This document shows, one piece after another, positions 1-8,169 of a stretch of DNA of 64,000 nucleotides; within the stretch, counting starts at the first letter, position 1, and every line of letters begins with the position of its first letter. The position numbers and the translations under genes were made by a program. Origin of the DNA: Planktomarina sp. (GTDB lineage: Bacteria; Pseudomonadota; Alphaproteobacteria; Rhodobacterales; Rhodobacteraceae). The notes under the pieces are model-generated. The model did no database searches and was not told the DNA's origin. It was given only the letters and a program-made list of their open reading frames with translations. The stretch spans positions 62,001 through 126,000 of the forward strand of contig JAFMEA010000001.1 of assembly GCA_017856985.1 (NCBI GenBank). Direction: 5' to 3'.

Positions 1-579
1 ATCGGGACGATCAAAATACGGAGTAACCGTACGTGCTGCTGGTTGCCAGGTTTGTCTCATCAGGCTTCGGAAAAACGCATCATTTGCAGTTGCAGATGTT
101 GGGCCAGCGTAATGCGGGTATAGTGGAAAAAATAAGATTTTCTGACATCCTGCATTTACCATTTCTTGAACAACAGATTTTGTTGAGGGATTACCATAGC
201 GCATACAAAATTTAACTAACACACCAGTATCAAATCGACTGTTAACCGCTTTCTGAACGGCGCTTGTTTGATTTTTTGTAATAGTCATGAGGGGACTTTC
301 TCCTGCCTCATTGTTCCAAATAGACTTATAAGCTGCGCCGGATGAAAATGGCCGCTTTGTCAGTATTATTAGCTGAAGTAATGGTTGCCAAAGCCAGGGA
401 CTGTAATCAATAACGCGACGGTCTGATAGAAACTCCCCAAGATAGCGCCGCATTGACCAATAGTCATATCCGTCTGGTGTCCCTAAATTTGACAACAAAA
501 CCCCTATTTTTGGCTGTAATACAGGGGGATGGTTCGATGGAAGGGTCTCTGGGGACAAGTTTTTTGGCTGTTTTCTCAC
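1..579 (-). CDS. hemH: Ferrochelatase, N-terminal part (cut by window edge)
   Basis: Inserts ferrous iron into protoporphyrin IX, the last step of haem synthesis. Reading the minus strand from a GTG at 579 gives 193 open codons that run off the left edge. The start follows a GAGGT Shine-Dalgarno 7 nt upstream, and an in-frame TAG lies just before it. Visible ferrochelatase features are GVLLSNLGTPD near residue 26, the RRYLGEFLSDRRVID segment, and the signature FFPLYPHYAGPTSAT near residue 150. The catalytic His region would lie beyond the edge. The gene sits 49 nt downstream of a methyltransferase on the same strand, so the two may be co-transcribed. Identification rests on motifs I recognise, not on an alignment. 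It is independent of hemA at 43.3 kb but belongs to the same pathway. Confidence 0.93.
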   Translation of the reverse strand, partial: MRKQPKNLSPETLPSNHPPVLQPKIGVLLSNLGTPDGYDYWSMRRYLGEFLSDRRVIDYSPWLWQPLLQLIILTKRPFSSGAAYKSIWNNEAGESPLMTITKNQTSAVQKAVNSRFDTGVLVKFCMRYGNPSTKSVVQEMVNAGCQKILFFPLYPHYAGPTSATANDAFFRSLMRQTWQPAARTVTPYFDRPD

Positions 580-628
580 ATTAAATACCTCGATCTACCA
601 TCTGTAATTAATTGGAAAAGTCCATCTG

Positions 629-1444
629 TCAATAACTCGGTTTCGGTCTTGCGTCGTTAATGGCCTGGTACAGAGTTTTTGTTGCTGATCCAGGCTTCAA
701 GGGCTTGGGTTGGGTATCGTCAGGAGCCCATCCAGACAAAAAGATTAATTCAAATGTACAATTTACCTTTCCATCTGCATCTGAATATCTTGATTCGAAT
801 TTTTTTTGTGCACATTCCAGCAAAGACCTGCCAGTAAAGCTTTTTGTGCGGTCAGTCATGATATTGGTCTCTCCCATATATCGAAGGTCCCTCATTAGGT
901 GAAACAAGTCATTGTATTTTGTCGGAATTTTCAAAGCATCGGCCACTGGTAGGGCAAGACCTGCCCGTTGTAAAAAACTACCAAGATCACGGATCTGTGC
1001 CATTGGTGCTACCCTCGGTGAAAGACCCCCGTAAAGCTCTGTTTCAGCTGCTGCCATTGCGTTGCGTAATTCTAATAAGTTTTGATCTCCAAAACATGCT
1101 GCCATAAATAGGCCATCAGGCCTTAGGGCTTGCCTAGACTGTATTACTTGGCCCACAGGGTCATTAGAGTGATGAAGTCCAAGAGCGTGAATTACTAGGT
1201 CAAAGCTATGAGGTGTGAGCCTTAATATCTCATCATCTGGAACCAAAGTAGCCACAGGAAGGGCTTGCTTCCAGACCTGGGGAAACCCAGTTACGACCGC
1301 TGTTGATTTAAATTCTCGATTTACACCCTCTATCCGCTCTAAGATCTCGTCACGAACCAAGTCCTGTAAGAACATACCTTTTTTTAGGGCCCGTGCCCGT
1401 TTGGTTAATTTAACTTTGGTATCAAATAAGTTCTTTGTGTTCAT
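629..1444 (-). CDS. SAM-dependent methyltransferase, NDUFAF5/BioC-like
   Basis: A 271-aa class I methyltransferase-like protein of the type related to mitochondrial NDUFAF5 and to BioC. The N-terminus (residues 16-38, ARALKKGMFLQDLVRDEI) matches the RERAAR..FL helix of that family. The centre carries FDLVIHALGLHHSNDP and the motif RQALRPDGLFMAACFG, followed by the family segment LSPRVAPMAQIRDLGSFLQRAG. The usual glycine-rich SAM motif I is degenerate: the corresponding strand reads AVVTGFPQVW. Homologues in Rhodobacteraceae show the same feature as far as I recall, so this is probably the norm for the group and not decay. The substrate is unknown. In relatives comF normally lies between this gene and glutaredoxin; here there is only about 265 bp of apparently non-coding DNA. 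Confidence 0.8.
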   Translation of the reverse strand: MNTKNLFDTKVKLTKRARALKKGMFLQDLVRDEILERIEGVNREFKSTAVVTGFPQVWKQALPVATLVPDDEILRLTPHSFDLVIHALGLHHSNDPVGQVIQSRQALRPDGLFMAACFGDQNLLELRNAMAAAETELYGGLSPRVAPMAQIRDLGSFLQRAGLALPVADALKIPTKYNDLFHLMRDLRYMGETNIMTDRTKSFTGRSLLECAQKKFESRYSDADGKVNCTFELIFLSGWAPDDTQPKPLKPGSATKTLYQAINDARPKPSY

Positions 1445-1709
1445 TGCTCTGGGGTAAAAGTGTGATCAATGTTTTGCAACACCTTAAGCAGCTACTTATT
1501 TACCAAAACGGCTGCCCGCAAACTTAAACAACCAGGGTTTCTTTTTACAACTTCAATAAAAAGATAAGCTGGCTATTTAAAAACTTATAGTATGTACAAG
1601 GCACCCAAACTATTTGTAAATATTACTAGAACTCACAATTTGTATCTTAGTTCTGGCCGCGACTGGTAAAGAAGTTTAACAAGGTTTTATAATTGTGGAG
1701 CTTGCTTGG

Positions 1710-1967
1710 ATGTCGATTGTTGAATTATACACATCTCCGTTTTGTGGGTACTGTGCTGCAGCAAAAAGGCTCTTGTTGAACAAGGGTGTTACCTTTTTGG
1801 AAATAGATCTTTCTGTAGAACCAAACCGTCGGTCAGAAATGTTGTTGAGGGCGCAAGGAAATCATAAAGTGCCACAAATTTTTATCAACAATCAACATGT
1901 TGGGGGGTGCGATGAGCTTCATGCCTTAGATCAATCTGGTAAACTTGTGGTAATGCTTGAAAGTTGA
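1710..1967 (+). CDS. grxC: Glutaredoxin (dithiol, GrxC type)
   Basis: An 85-aa thioredoxin-fold oxidoreductase that reduces disulfides and glutathione mixed disulfides at the expense of glutathione. The active site CGYC lies at residues 12-15, the cis-Pro segment KVPQIFI follows near residue 55, and the glutathione-binding GGCDEL near 66. The longer reading from GTG 1695 is unlikely: ATG 1710 has GGAG at 1697-1700 with good spacing and yields the canonical N-terminus. The stop codon lies inside a triplicated 7-bp repeat that also holds the start of the next gene, only 3 nt downstream, so the pair is probably translationally coupled. Confidence 0.92.
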   Translation: MSIVELYTSPFCGYCAAAKRLLLNKGVTFLEIDLSVEPNRRSEMLLRAQGNHKVPQIFINNQHVGGCDELHALDQSGKLVVMLES

Positions 1968-1977
1968 AAGTTGAAAG
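1957..1977 (+). repeat. Three tandem copies of TTGAAAG at a gene junction
   Basis: TTGAAAG occurs at 1957-1963, 1964-1970 and 1971-1977. The stop of the glutaredoxin gene (TGA 1965-1967) and the TTG start of the amidase gene (1971) both lie inside the array. Since the unit is 7 bp, gain or loss of one copy would change the relative frames and could fuse or separate the two reading frames. This is a direct sequence observation; any slippage is conjecture. Confidence 0.8.
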
Positions 1978-2786
1978 TTGCAGTTGCGCAGATAACGTCG
2001 ACAAACCAGCCGGATGAAAATCTTAAGTATGTCTTAGACCTAATGGAACAATCCGTGGGGCAGGATATTTTATTTTTACCTGAAGTGACAAATTGTATTT
2101 CTTCTGACTGGGTACATCTAAATAATGTTTTAGGCCTATATGAAGGTAATTTTTTTATAAAAAAAATTTCTGAAAGGGCACGCGATCTAAAAATTTGGGT
2201 AGCATTGGGCTCAGTTGCGGTTAAGGTTAATAGCACTGATGAGCGTTATGTTAATAGATCTATCTTGATAAATTCTAACGGCGGTATAGTCGCATGGTAT
2301 GATAAGATACACATGTTTGACGTAACAATTTCTGATACTGAAAGCTATCAAGAGTCAAAACACTATCAGCAGGGCAAACATGCGGTTTTAGCACAGACAC
2401 CATGGGCTAATATTGGACTTACAATATGTTATGACTTACGCTTTGCTGGTCTTTATAGAACACTAGCTAAGTCAGGAGCACAGATTTTGACTGCACCAGC
2501 TGCCTTTACTTGCTCTACAGGGAAAGCACACTGGCACACACTTATTAAATCAAGAGCAATAGAAACGGGTTGCTTTCTAATAGCATCAGCTCAAACTGGC
2601 GAACACCCGGGCTCAAATCGCAAAACATATGGCCACAGCTTAATTGTTAACCCCTGGGGAGAAGTGATTTTGGATGGTGGCAAGCTACCAGGGCTTTTTT
2701 TCGCAAAACTTGATTTAAGAGAAGTAAAAAGTGCCCGCAATCGTATACCCTCACTAAGCGATAATTCTGAATTTAAAATAAGGTGA
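1971..2786 (+). CDS. Carbon-nitrogen hydrolase (Nit1-like amidase)
   Basis: A 271-aa nitrilase-superfamily hydrolase. The catalytic triad is visible: Glu38 in FLPEVTN, Lys112 in WYDKIHMFDV and Cys153 in TICYDLRF. The KIHMFDV and ICYDLRF contexts place it in the Nit/NitFhit branch, whose characterised members hydrolyse deaminated glutathione; that substrate would suit its position directly after a glutaredoxin. A TTG at 1971 is used as the start because it gives the canonical MKVAVAQ beginning and no ATG lies nearby. No separate ribosome-binding site is evident, so it probably relies on coupling to the upstream gene. The exact substrate is an inference from family and context. Confidence 0.85.
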   Translation: MKVAVAQITSTNQPDENLKYVLDLMEQSVGQDILFLPEVTNCISSDWVHLNNVLGLYEGNFFIKKISERARDLKIWVALGSVAVKVNSTDERYVNRSILINSNGGIVAWYDKIHMFDVTISDTESYQESKHYQQGKHAVLAQTPWANIGLTICYDLRFAGLYRTLAKSGAQILTAPAAFTCSTGKAHWHTLIKSRAIETGCFLIASAQTGEHPGSNRKTYGHSLIVNPWGEVILDGGKLPGLFFAKLDLREVKSARNRIPSLSDNSEFKIR

Positions 2787-2796
2787 CGGAAAGGCC

Positions 2797-3240
2797 ATGA
2801 ATAATCCGATTGAAACACTATCAGTGAGTTTGTTTTCTGAAATACTGGCTCTGGACCAACTTTTGAGAAGCAAGATTTCGAAGGGCCTGCCAAAGGGAAT
2901 GGAGTTATCGCATTTTTCAGTGCTTAATCATCTAGCCCACGTTGGGACTGAACGGACACCCGCTGATCTGGCGAAATCATTCAACCTAACACGAGGTGCT
3001 ATAAGCAATACGCTGGCAAAATTGGAGTGGGCTGGATATGTACACATTCGTCCTGACTGGGATGATGCGCGACGGAAGCAGGTTGTCATAAGTCCATCAG
3101 GCCGAGCGGCGCGCGACCACGCCTTTGCTCAAATTGGACCGATTTTGGCAGAAGCCACTGGGGCATCTGGTACGGAAGACCTAAAAAATATTTTGCCTGC
3201 TCTTCGAAGGCTTCGTACAAATTTAGCCAAAAATTTTTAA
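2797..3240 (+). CDS. MarR-family transcriptional regulator
   Basis: A 147-aa winged-helix repressor-type protein. Residues 30-110 carry the MarR DNA-binding domain: [14 protein letters not shown], then the recognition helix [20 protein letters not shown] and the wing [19 protein letters not shown]. The start ATG follows GGAAAGG closely. It begins 10 nt after the amidase gene and may be the last gene of the glutaredoxin operon. It overlaps the convergent ubiG gene by 4 nt at its 3' end. The ligand and target genes cannot be told from the sequence. Confidence 0.88.
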   Translation: MNNPIETLSVSLFSEILALDQLLRSKISKGLPKGMELSHFSVLNHLAHVGTERTPADLAKSFNLTRGAISNTLAKLEWAGYVHIRPDWDDARRKQVVISPSGRAARDHAFAQIGPILAEATGASGTEDLKNILPALRRLRTNLAKNF

Positions 3241-3983
3241 AGTGTATTTTTACTGGTTGTTACGTAGTTAACGTCAAGGTTTTCAAAAGAAATTGACCAA
3301 CTCCATTTAAATTTGTTAAAAACAAAACCTTTTCGATCTACTGGTTCAAGGCCAGCTTGGGTAAGTAGTTTGAAAAGTTCATCAGGGGTTATGAACTTTT
3401 TCCAATCATGGGTGCCCTTTGGCAGCCATTGCATTATCCATTCTGCTCCAATGATTGCGGATGCAAAGCTTTTTAGGTTGCGGTTTAGTGTTGAACAAAT
3501 GTGTAGTCCACTAGGGCGCAAAAGCTTTTGGCAAGCGGAAAGATACATGAGAGGGTTTGGAACATGCTCGATTACCTCCATATTCAAAACAATATCAAAT
3601 AACTCTCCTTTTTGTTGGAGGTCCTCAGCCGTAGTGTGACGGTAATCGATTTGTAATTTTTGTTTTTGAGCATGTATCTGGGCTATTGGAATATTATTTT
3701 TAGCCGCATCGGCACCAACGACATCAGCTCCTAGGCGAGCCATTGGCTCGCACAATAACCCGCCTCCACAACCAATATCTAAAATGCGCAAACCTTGGAA
3801 CGGAAGAGCTTCTTTTAGGTTTCGACCAAACTCAGATGCAATTTGCTGTGTTATGTAGTCAAGCCGACATGGGTTCAGCATATGTAGGGGCTTGAACTTG
3901 CCTTCAAGATCCCACCATTCTAGCGCCATTGCTTCAAATTTTGCTACTTCGGCCGCGTCGACTGTACTAAGCTTTTCTTGCAT
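3237..3983 (-). CDS. ubiG: Ubiquinone biosynthesis O-methyltransferase UbiG
   Basis: Performs both O-methylations in ubiquinone synthesis using S-adenosylmethionine. The 248-aa protein shows SAM motif [21 protein letters not shown], then GADAAKNNI, and the family segment [10 protein letters not shown]. The N-terminal region ([14 protein letters not shown], then [14 protein letters not shown]) is diagnostic of UbiG. ATG 3983 is preferred over the GTG 12 nt upstream because GGTGGAG lies about 6 nt before it. Convergent with the MarR gene and divergent from the iminopeptidase. It acts in the same pathway as ubiE and ubiB at 17.6-19.9 kb. Confidence 0.93.
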   Translation of the reverse strand: MQEKLSTVDAAEVAKFEAMALEWWDLEGKFKPLHMLNPCRLDYITQQIASEFGRNLKEALPFQGLRILDIGCGGGLLCEPMARLGADVVGADAAKNNIPIAQIHAQKQKLQIDYRHTTAEDLQQKGELFDIVLNMEVIEHVPNPLMYLSACQKLLRPSGLHICSTLNRNLKSFASAIIGAEWIMQWLPKGTHDWKKFITPDELFKLLTQAGLEPVDRKGFVFNKFKWSWSISFENLDVNYVTTSKNTL

Positions 3984-4052
3984 TCTGGTCTCCACCCGGA
4001 TTTAACTTTTTAAGTGTTGTTTCACACAGTCAAAACAAAATATAGGATAACT

Positions 4053-5024
4053 ATGGATAAAGCTGCAGGTCAAAAACGCACAGTGCAATTTCTTTATCCA
4101 CCAATCGAGCCTTTTGATCAGCGTGTTTTGTCTGTGGGTGATGGTCATCAAGTTTATGTAGAGCAATGTGGCAAACCAGATGGTGTTCCCGTGATTGTTT
4201 TACATGGGGGTCCTGGTGGAGGCTGTAGCCCTGCTATGCGACGATATTTTGATCCTGGCCACTATCGCATTATTCTTTTTGATCAACGCGGTTGTGGTCG
4301 TTCTCGTCCAAACGCTGAGGTCAAGAATAACTCCACATGGCACTTAGTTGCAGATATTGAGTTCATTCGGGAAGATTTAGAGATTGAAAACTGGATGATT
4401 TTTGGTGGAAGCTGGGGTTCAACTTTAGCCTTAATTTATGCTCAAAAATATCCACTAGTGGTTCAACATCTAATTTTAAGAGGTATTTTTTTAGGCAGCC
4501 AGGCGGAGCTTGATTGGTTTTATGGTGGTGGCGCAGGGAAGTTTTGGCCTGACGCTTGGGCTCGTTTTTGCAATATTATTCCAGAGAATGAGCGATTTGA
4601 TTTGATTGGGGCATACGCCTCGCGTCTGTTTTGCGGTGATTTAGCAATTGAAACGCGTTTTGGACGAGCTTGGGCAGGTTGGGAAAATGCTTTAGCCTCG
4701 ATAGATTCGAACGGAAACCCTTATGAAGCACCAGCGCAGTATGCCCGGGCCTTCTCGCGTTTAGAGAACCACTATTTTGCAAACAAACTTTTTTTAAAAC
4801 CAGGTCAGGGAATTTTAGAAAATATGTCTTGTTTAGTAGATACGGCAGGTCATATCGTTCAAGGTCGTTATGATATGATTTGTCCACCACACACGGCATG
4901 GAATTTGGCAAAATCATGGCCAAAATCACATCTTCAAATTGTAAGTAACGCCGGACATGCGCTCTCCGATGCGCCAATCAGCAATGAATTAGTAAAGATC
5001 ATGGATGAATTGCGTACAAAGTAG
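4053..5024 (+). CDS. pip: Proline iminopeptidase
   Basis: Cytoplasmic alpha/beta-hydrolase (peptidase family S33) that removes N-terminal proline from peptides; 323 aa. It shows the oxyanion-hole motif HGGPGGGCSP near residue 51, FDQRGCGRS, and the nucleophile elbow GGSWGS with Ser120. The acid residue lies in GRYDMICPP and the His in NAGHALSD. The start at ATG 4053 follows AGGA by 5 nt and yields the usual N-terminus; an upstream in-frame GTG at 4014 has no such support. It is flanked by ubiG on the opposite strand and by a long leader before rimP, so it is probably monocistronic. Confidence 0.92.
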   Translation: MDKAAGQKRTVQFLYPPIEPFDQRVLSVGDGHQVYVEQCGKPDGVPVIVLHGGPGGGCSPAMRRYFDPGHYRIILFDQRGCGRSRPNAEVKNNSTWHLVADIEFIREDLEIENWMIFGGSWGSTLALIYAQKYPLVVQHLILRGIFLGSQAELDWFYGGGAGKFWPDAWARFCNIIPENERFDLIGAYASRLFCGDLAIETRFGRAWAGWENALASIDSNGNPYEAPAQYARAFSRLENHYFANKLFLKPGQGILENMSCLVDTAGHIVQGRYDMICPPHTAWNLAKSWPKSHLQIVSNAGHALSDAPISNELVKIMDELRTK

Positions 5025-5203
5025 TTAATAAAGAAGAAATACTTCAGCGTTTATTTTTAAGTGTTACATATAAAATTTATTGATTCGAAACCTCCTAGAA
5101 ATGCGAAATTTTTATAATATAAGTTTTTGAAAACTATCAGGTGCCGAAGTTCATCAAACCGCTAACAACTAAATTTCTTATTTATTTATGAAGATTACAG
5201 ATG
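5025..5203. other. Intergenic stretch between pip and the rimP leader
   Basis: AT-rich DNA after the pip stop codon. I see no open reading frame with a plausible ribosome-binding site and no tRNA, although relatives of this operon often have a tRNA upstream of rimP. It presumably contains the promoter for the structured RNA that follows; no convincing -35/-10 pair stands out. Confidence 0.5.
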
Positions 5204-5330
5204 GGCAACATTTTTCGTCTGGGATTGCCACTCGATGTCAAACACTGTAACAGAACTTCAACATCGGCTCTTTGGCTTCCAAACCCAAAGCTCCACCGGA
5301 AAATTTAACGGGCCGTGCGCCCGTTTTTTT
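5204..5330 (+). ncRNA. Structured leader or small RNA ahead of rimP-nusA
   Basis: Four successive potential stems lie in about 127 nt: GGCAA 5204-5208 with TTGCC 5225-5229, CGATGT 5233-5238 with ACATCG 5261-5266, CTTTGG 5270-5275 with CCAAAG 5285-5290, and a terminator hairpin at 5308-5324. The arrangement fits either a discrete small RNA or an attenuated 5' leader of the rimP-nusA-infB operon. It does not resemble tRNA, 4.5S RNA or tmRNA as I know them, and I do not recognise a family. The stems are read by eye and are individually short. Confidence 0.4.
5308..5330 (+). terminator. Intrinsic terminator upstream of rimP
   Basis: ACGGGC (5308-5313), a 5-nt loop, GCCCGT (5319-5324) and a run of seven T ending at 5330 form a textbook Rho-independent terminator on the plus strand. 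It lies only 18 nt before the rimP start codon and so inside the leader of the nusA operon. Confidence 0.85.
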
Positions 5331-5347
5331 GTGTCTATAAGGTTACT

Positions 5348-5920
5348 ATGACAGATTTGATAGCAAAAGCTGCGACAGATAAACGATTATTTGATATTTT
5401 GAGTCCGATGATTGAAGGGCTTGGATATGAAATAGTGCGTTTGCGGCTGATGACAGGGAATACACCAACCCTTCAAATTATGGCTCAAAAGCCTGACGGC
5501 ACTATGGAAGTGGATTCTTGTGCCGAAATAAGTACTGCTGTGTCAGCCCTCATGGATGTTGAAGACCCGATTATAGAGGCTTACACGTTAGAAGTTTCCA
5601 GCCCGGGCATTGACCGCCCGCTTACGCGACTGAAAGATTTTCACCAATGGGCTGGTTATAATGCTAAGATTGAAACCGAACAATTAATCGATGGCCGCCG
5701 CAGATTTAAAGGTTTGCTGGCTGGAGTTGAGGGTGATGAGCTATTAATCACAATCGACGAAGGTACGATCGGTTTGAAATTTGACTGGTTAGCTGATGCT
5801 AAGCTGCTTTTGACGGACGATCTAATTCGTTCGGTTTTAAGAAGCCGAAAAGACGCTGGCGAAATTGATGAAACCCAATACGACGAGGTACAAACCATCG
5901 TTGCAGGAGAGGAAAACTAA
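5348..5920 (+). CDS. rimP: Ribosome maturation factor RimP
   Basis: Assists 30S subunit maturation, acting on assembly of the 16S 3' domain. The 190-aa protein has the RimP N-terminal domain with EIVRLRLM and [10 protein letters not shown], then [14 protein letters not shown] near residue 86, the family hallmark, and a C-terminal SH3-like domain. ATG 5348 is chosen: an upstream GTG at 5315 would start inside the terminator hairpin. AAGG lies 6 nt before the ATG. The stop overlaps the nusA start by 1 nt, so rimP, nusA, the YlxR protein and infB form one operon in the standard order. Confidence 0.95.
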   Translation: MTDLIAKAATDKRLFDILSPMIEGLGYEIVRLRLMTGNTPTLQIMAQKPDGTMEVDSCAEISTAVSALMDVEDPIIEAYTLEVSSPGIDRPLTRLKDFHQWAGYNAKIETEQLIDGRRRFKGLLAGVEGDELLITIDEGTIGLKFDWLADAKLLLTDDLIRSVLRSRKDAGEIDETQYDEVQTIVAGEEN

Positions 5921-7533
5921 TGGCCATTACATCTGCAAACCAGCTTGAGCTATTGCAAACAGCGGAAGCCGTTGCGCGCGAAAAAATGATAGACCCTAGC
6001 CTAGTAATAGAGGCAATGGAGGAATCTTTAGCTCGAGCAGCTAAATCTAGATACGGTGTGGAGATGGATATTCGCGTATCTATCGACCGTAAAACAGGGC
6101 GTGCAACATTTACACGTGTCCGGACGGTTGTGACCGAAGAATTGCTTGAAAACTATCAGGCCGAGTTTACCGTTGATCAGGCTAAACAATATATGGATAA
6201 TCCGGAAGTTGGTCAACAATTAGTAGAAGAAGTTCCGCCTGTCGAGATGGGCCGAATTGCGGCACAGGCCGCAAAACAGGTTATCTTGCAAAAAGTACGT
6301 GAAGCTGAGCGAGATAGTCAATTTGAAGAGTTCAAAGACCGCGCTGGAACCATCATCAACGGGCTTGTGAAGCGTGAAGAATATGGCAACGTAATAGTCG
6401 ATATTGGCCGGGGCGAGGCTGTACTACGTCGTAATGAAAAAATTGGTCGTGAGAGCTACCGACCAAATGACCGAATAAGAGTTTACATTAAGGACGTCCG
6501 TCGTGAGCAGCGTGGGCCTCAAATTTTCTTATCGCGAACAGCGCCAGAATTTATGGCAGAGCTTTTCAAAATGGAAGTACCAGAAATATATGATGGAATA
6601 ATTGAAATAAAGGCTGTTGCTAGGGACCCAGGATCGCGCGCAAAAATAGCAGTTATCTCCTACGATAGCTCCATCGACCCGGTGGGTGCTTGTGTTGGTA
6701 TGCGTGGCAGCCGAGTGCAAGCTGTGGTTAATGAACTTCAGGGAGAAAAAATTGATATTATCCCGTGGAATGAAGATCAACCAACTTTTCTGGTGAACGC
6801 ATTGCAACCAGCAGAAGTGACCAAGGTGGTGTTAGATGAAGAGGCTGGAAAAATTGAAGTTGTAGTGCCCGATGAGCAACTTAGTTTAGCTATTGGTCGC
6901 CGAGGTCAAAACGTTAGACTTGCGAGCCAATTAACTAATCTTGATATTGATATTATGACCGAGGAAGAAGAGTCAAAGCGCCGACAGGCAGAGTTTGAAG
7001 TCCGCACTAAGTTATTCATGGATAATCTGGACCTAGATGAGTTTTTTGCTCAACTATTGGTATCGGAAGGCTTCACAAATCTTGAGGAAGTGGCCTACGT
7101 TGAGGTGGAAGAACTTTTAGTCATTGACGGTGTGGATGAGGCAACTGCTGGTGAGCTGCAGGCACGAGCTCGTGACGTAATTGAAGCCGAAAACAAACGG
7201 GCCATGGATCGGGCTCGCGAGCTCGGCGTGGAAGATAGTTTGGTCAACTTCGAGGGCCTTACTCCACAGATGATTGAAGCATTGGCTGATGACAACGTAA
7301 AAACACTTGAAGATTTAGCTACCTGTGCTGACTGGGAGTTGGCTGGTGGTTGGACAACTGTGGATGGGGAGCGCGTCAAAGATGATGGTGTTTTAGAAAA
7401 GTTTGATGTTGATTTAGCTGAGGCTCAAAATATGGTGATGACTGCACGTATTATGCTGGGCTGGGTAGATCCCGACGATCTTGTCGACGACGAAGAGCCA
7501 GCTTCAGAAGCGGAAGTTGTTCAGGAAACCTAA
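5920..7533 (+). CDS. nusA: Transcription termination/antitermination factor NusA
   Basis: RNA polymerase-binding factor that modulates pausing, termination and antitermination. The 537-aa protein has the N-terminal polymerase-binding domain (residues 1-130), an S1 domain (about 135-200, GTIINGLVKREEYGNVIVDIG), two KH domains (about 230-345, containing GACVGMRGSRVQAVV and AIGRRGQNVRLAS) and an acidic C-terminal part with helix-hairpin-helix-like repeats, as in other alphaproteobacteria. It starts at an ATG overlapping the rimP stop. Since an intrinsic terminator precedes the operon, NusA may influence its own synthesis; that is inference. Confidence 0.96.
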   Translation: MAITSANQLELLQTAEAVAREKMIDPSLVIEAMEESLARAAKSRYGVEMDIRVSIDRKTGRATFTRVRTVVTEELLENYQAEFTVDQAKQYMDNPEVGQQLVEEVPPVEMGRIAAQAAKQVILQKVREAERDSQFEEFKDRAGTIINGLVKREEYGNVIVDIGRGEAVLRRNEKIGRESYRPNDRIRVYIKDVRREQRGPQIFLSRTAPEFMAELFKMEVPEIYDGIIEIKAVARDPGSRAKIAVISYDSSIDPVGACVGMRGSRVQAVVNELQGEKIDIIPWNEDQPTFLVNALQPAEVTKVVLDEEAGKIEVVVPDEQLSLAIGRRGQNVRLASQLTNLDIDIMTEEEESKRRQAEFEVRTKLFMDNLDLDEFFAQLLVSEGFTNLEEVAYVEVEELLVIDGVDEATAGELQARARDVIEAENKRAMDRARELGVEDSLVNFEGLTPQMIEALADDNVKTLEDLATCADWELAGGWTTVDGERVKDDGVLEKFDVDLAEAQNMVMTARIMLGWVDPDDLVDDEEPASEAEVVQET

Positions 7534-8127
7534 ATGAGCCGTGGAGGTATAAATAAATCTGAAGATTTCTCGGAACGAAAATGTTTGGTTAGTCAAATGT
7601 CTAGCCCCAAAGAGGGATTAATTCGGTTTGTGACTAGTCCTGATGGAGTTGTTGTTCCAGATATTTTGGAAAAGCTCCCGGGCAGGGGTTATTATGTTAC
7701 AGCAGACAGAAAAGTTTTGGAGGAAGCCGTTAAGCTTAAAGTTTTTAATCGGGCAGCTAAGGTACAAGTCTTAATACCAATCGATTTAATTAATGAGATC
7801 GACCGTCAGCTAGCCCGCCGAGTGGTTGGTCTGGTATCAATTGCTCGAAAGGCTGGTAAAGCAGTGACTGGTTTTGAAAAGGTTAAGGGCTGGCTCTCTG
7901 AGGGTCGAGCAAAAATTTTACTGCAGGCCAGTGATGGATCTGAGCGTGGCAAGGGCAAATTGTGGACCCCAGAAGGGGGCAGGTTTTTTGGCTGTTTGAC
8001 GTCTCAGGAATTGGGTTTGGCATTTGGGCGTGGGCATGCAATACACAGCGCACTCTCGGCTGGTGGACTCAGTGAGCGTGTAGTACATGAGGCCGCAAGA
8101 CTGCGCGGTTTAAGAGAAGCCAGCTAG
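7534..8127 (+). CDS. YlxR (DUF448) / L7Ae-like RNA-binding fusion protein
   Basis: A 197-aa protein between nusA and infB. The N-terminal half (about 10-85) is a YlxR domain with SERKCLVS and LPGRGYYVTADRKVLEEA. The C-terminal half (about 90-185) is L7Ae-like: RVVGLVSIARKAGKAVTGFEKV followed by a segment on access to the core fold. In Firmicutes YlxR (RnpM) and YlxQ are separate neighbours in the same operon; here they are fused, which is usual in alphaproteobacteria. YlxR/RnpM proteins bind RNA and have been linked to RNase P; the function of the fused form is not established. ATG begins directly after the nusA stop. Confidence 0.88.
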   Translation: MSRGGINKSEDFSERKCLVSQMSSPKEGLIRFVTSPDGVVVPDILEKLPGRGYYVTADRKVLEEAVKLKVFNRAAKVQVLIPIDLINEIDRQLARRVVGLVSIARKAGKAVTGFEKVKGWLSEGRAKILLQASDGSERGKGKLWTPEGGRFFGCLTSQELGLAFGRGHAIHSALSAGGLSERVVHEAARLRGLREAS

Positions 8128-8169
8128 ATGGCATAGGGCGTTTGCCCTCTGAAAGGACGATAGAGCTTT

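Noticed and set aside
33..215. 60-codon plus-strand ORF at the left edge
   Set aside because: It is antisense to the clear ferrochelatase frame on the minus strand.
629..1444. Methyltransferase as a pseudogene because SAM motif I is degenerate
   Set aside because: The frame is intact, of normal length, and the same feature appears to be usual in this family among Rhodobacteraceae.
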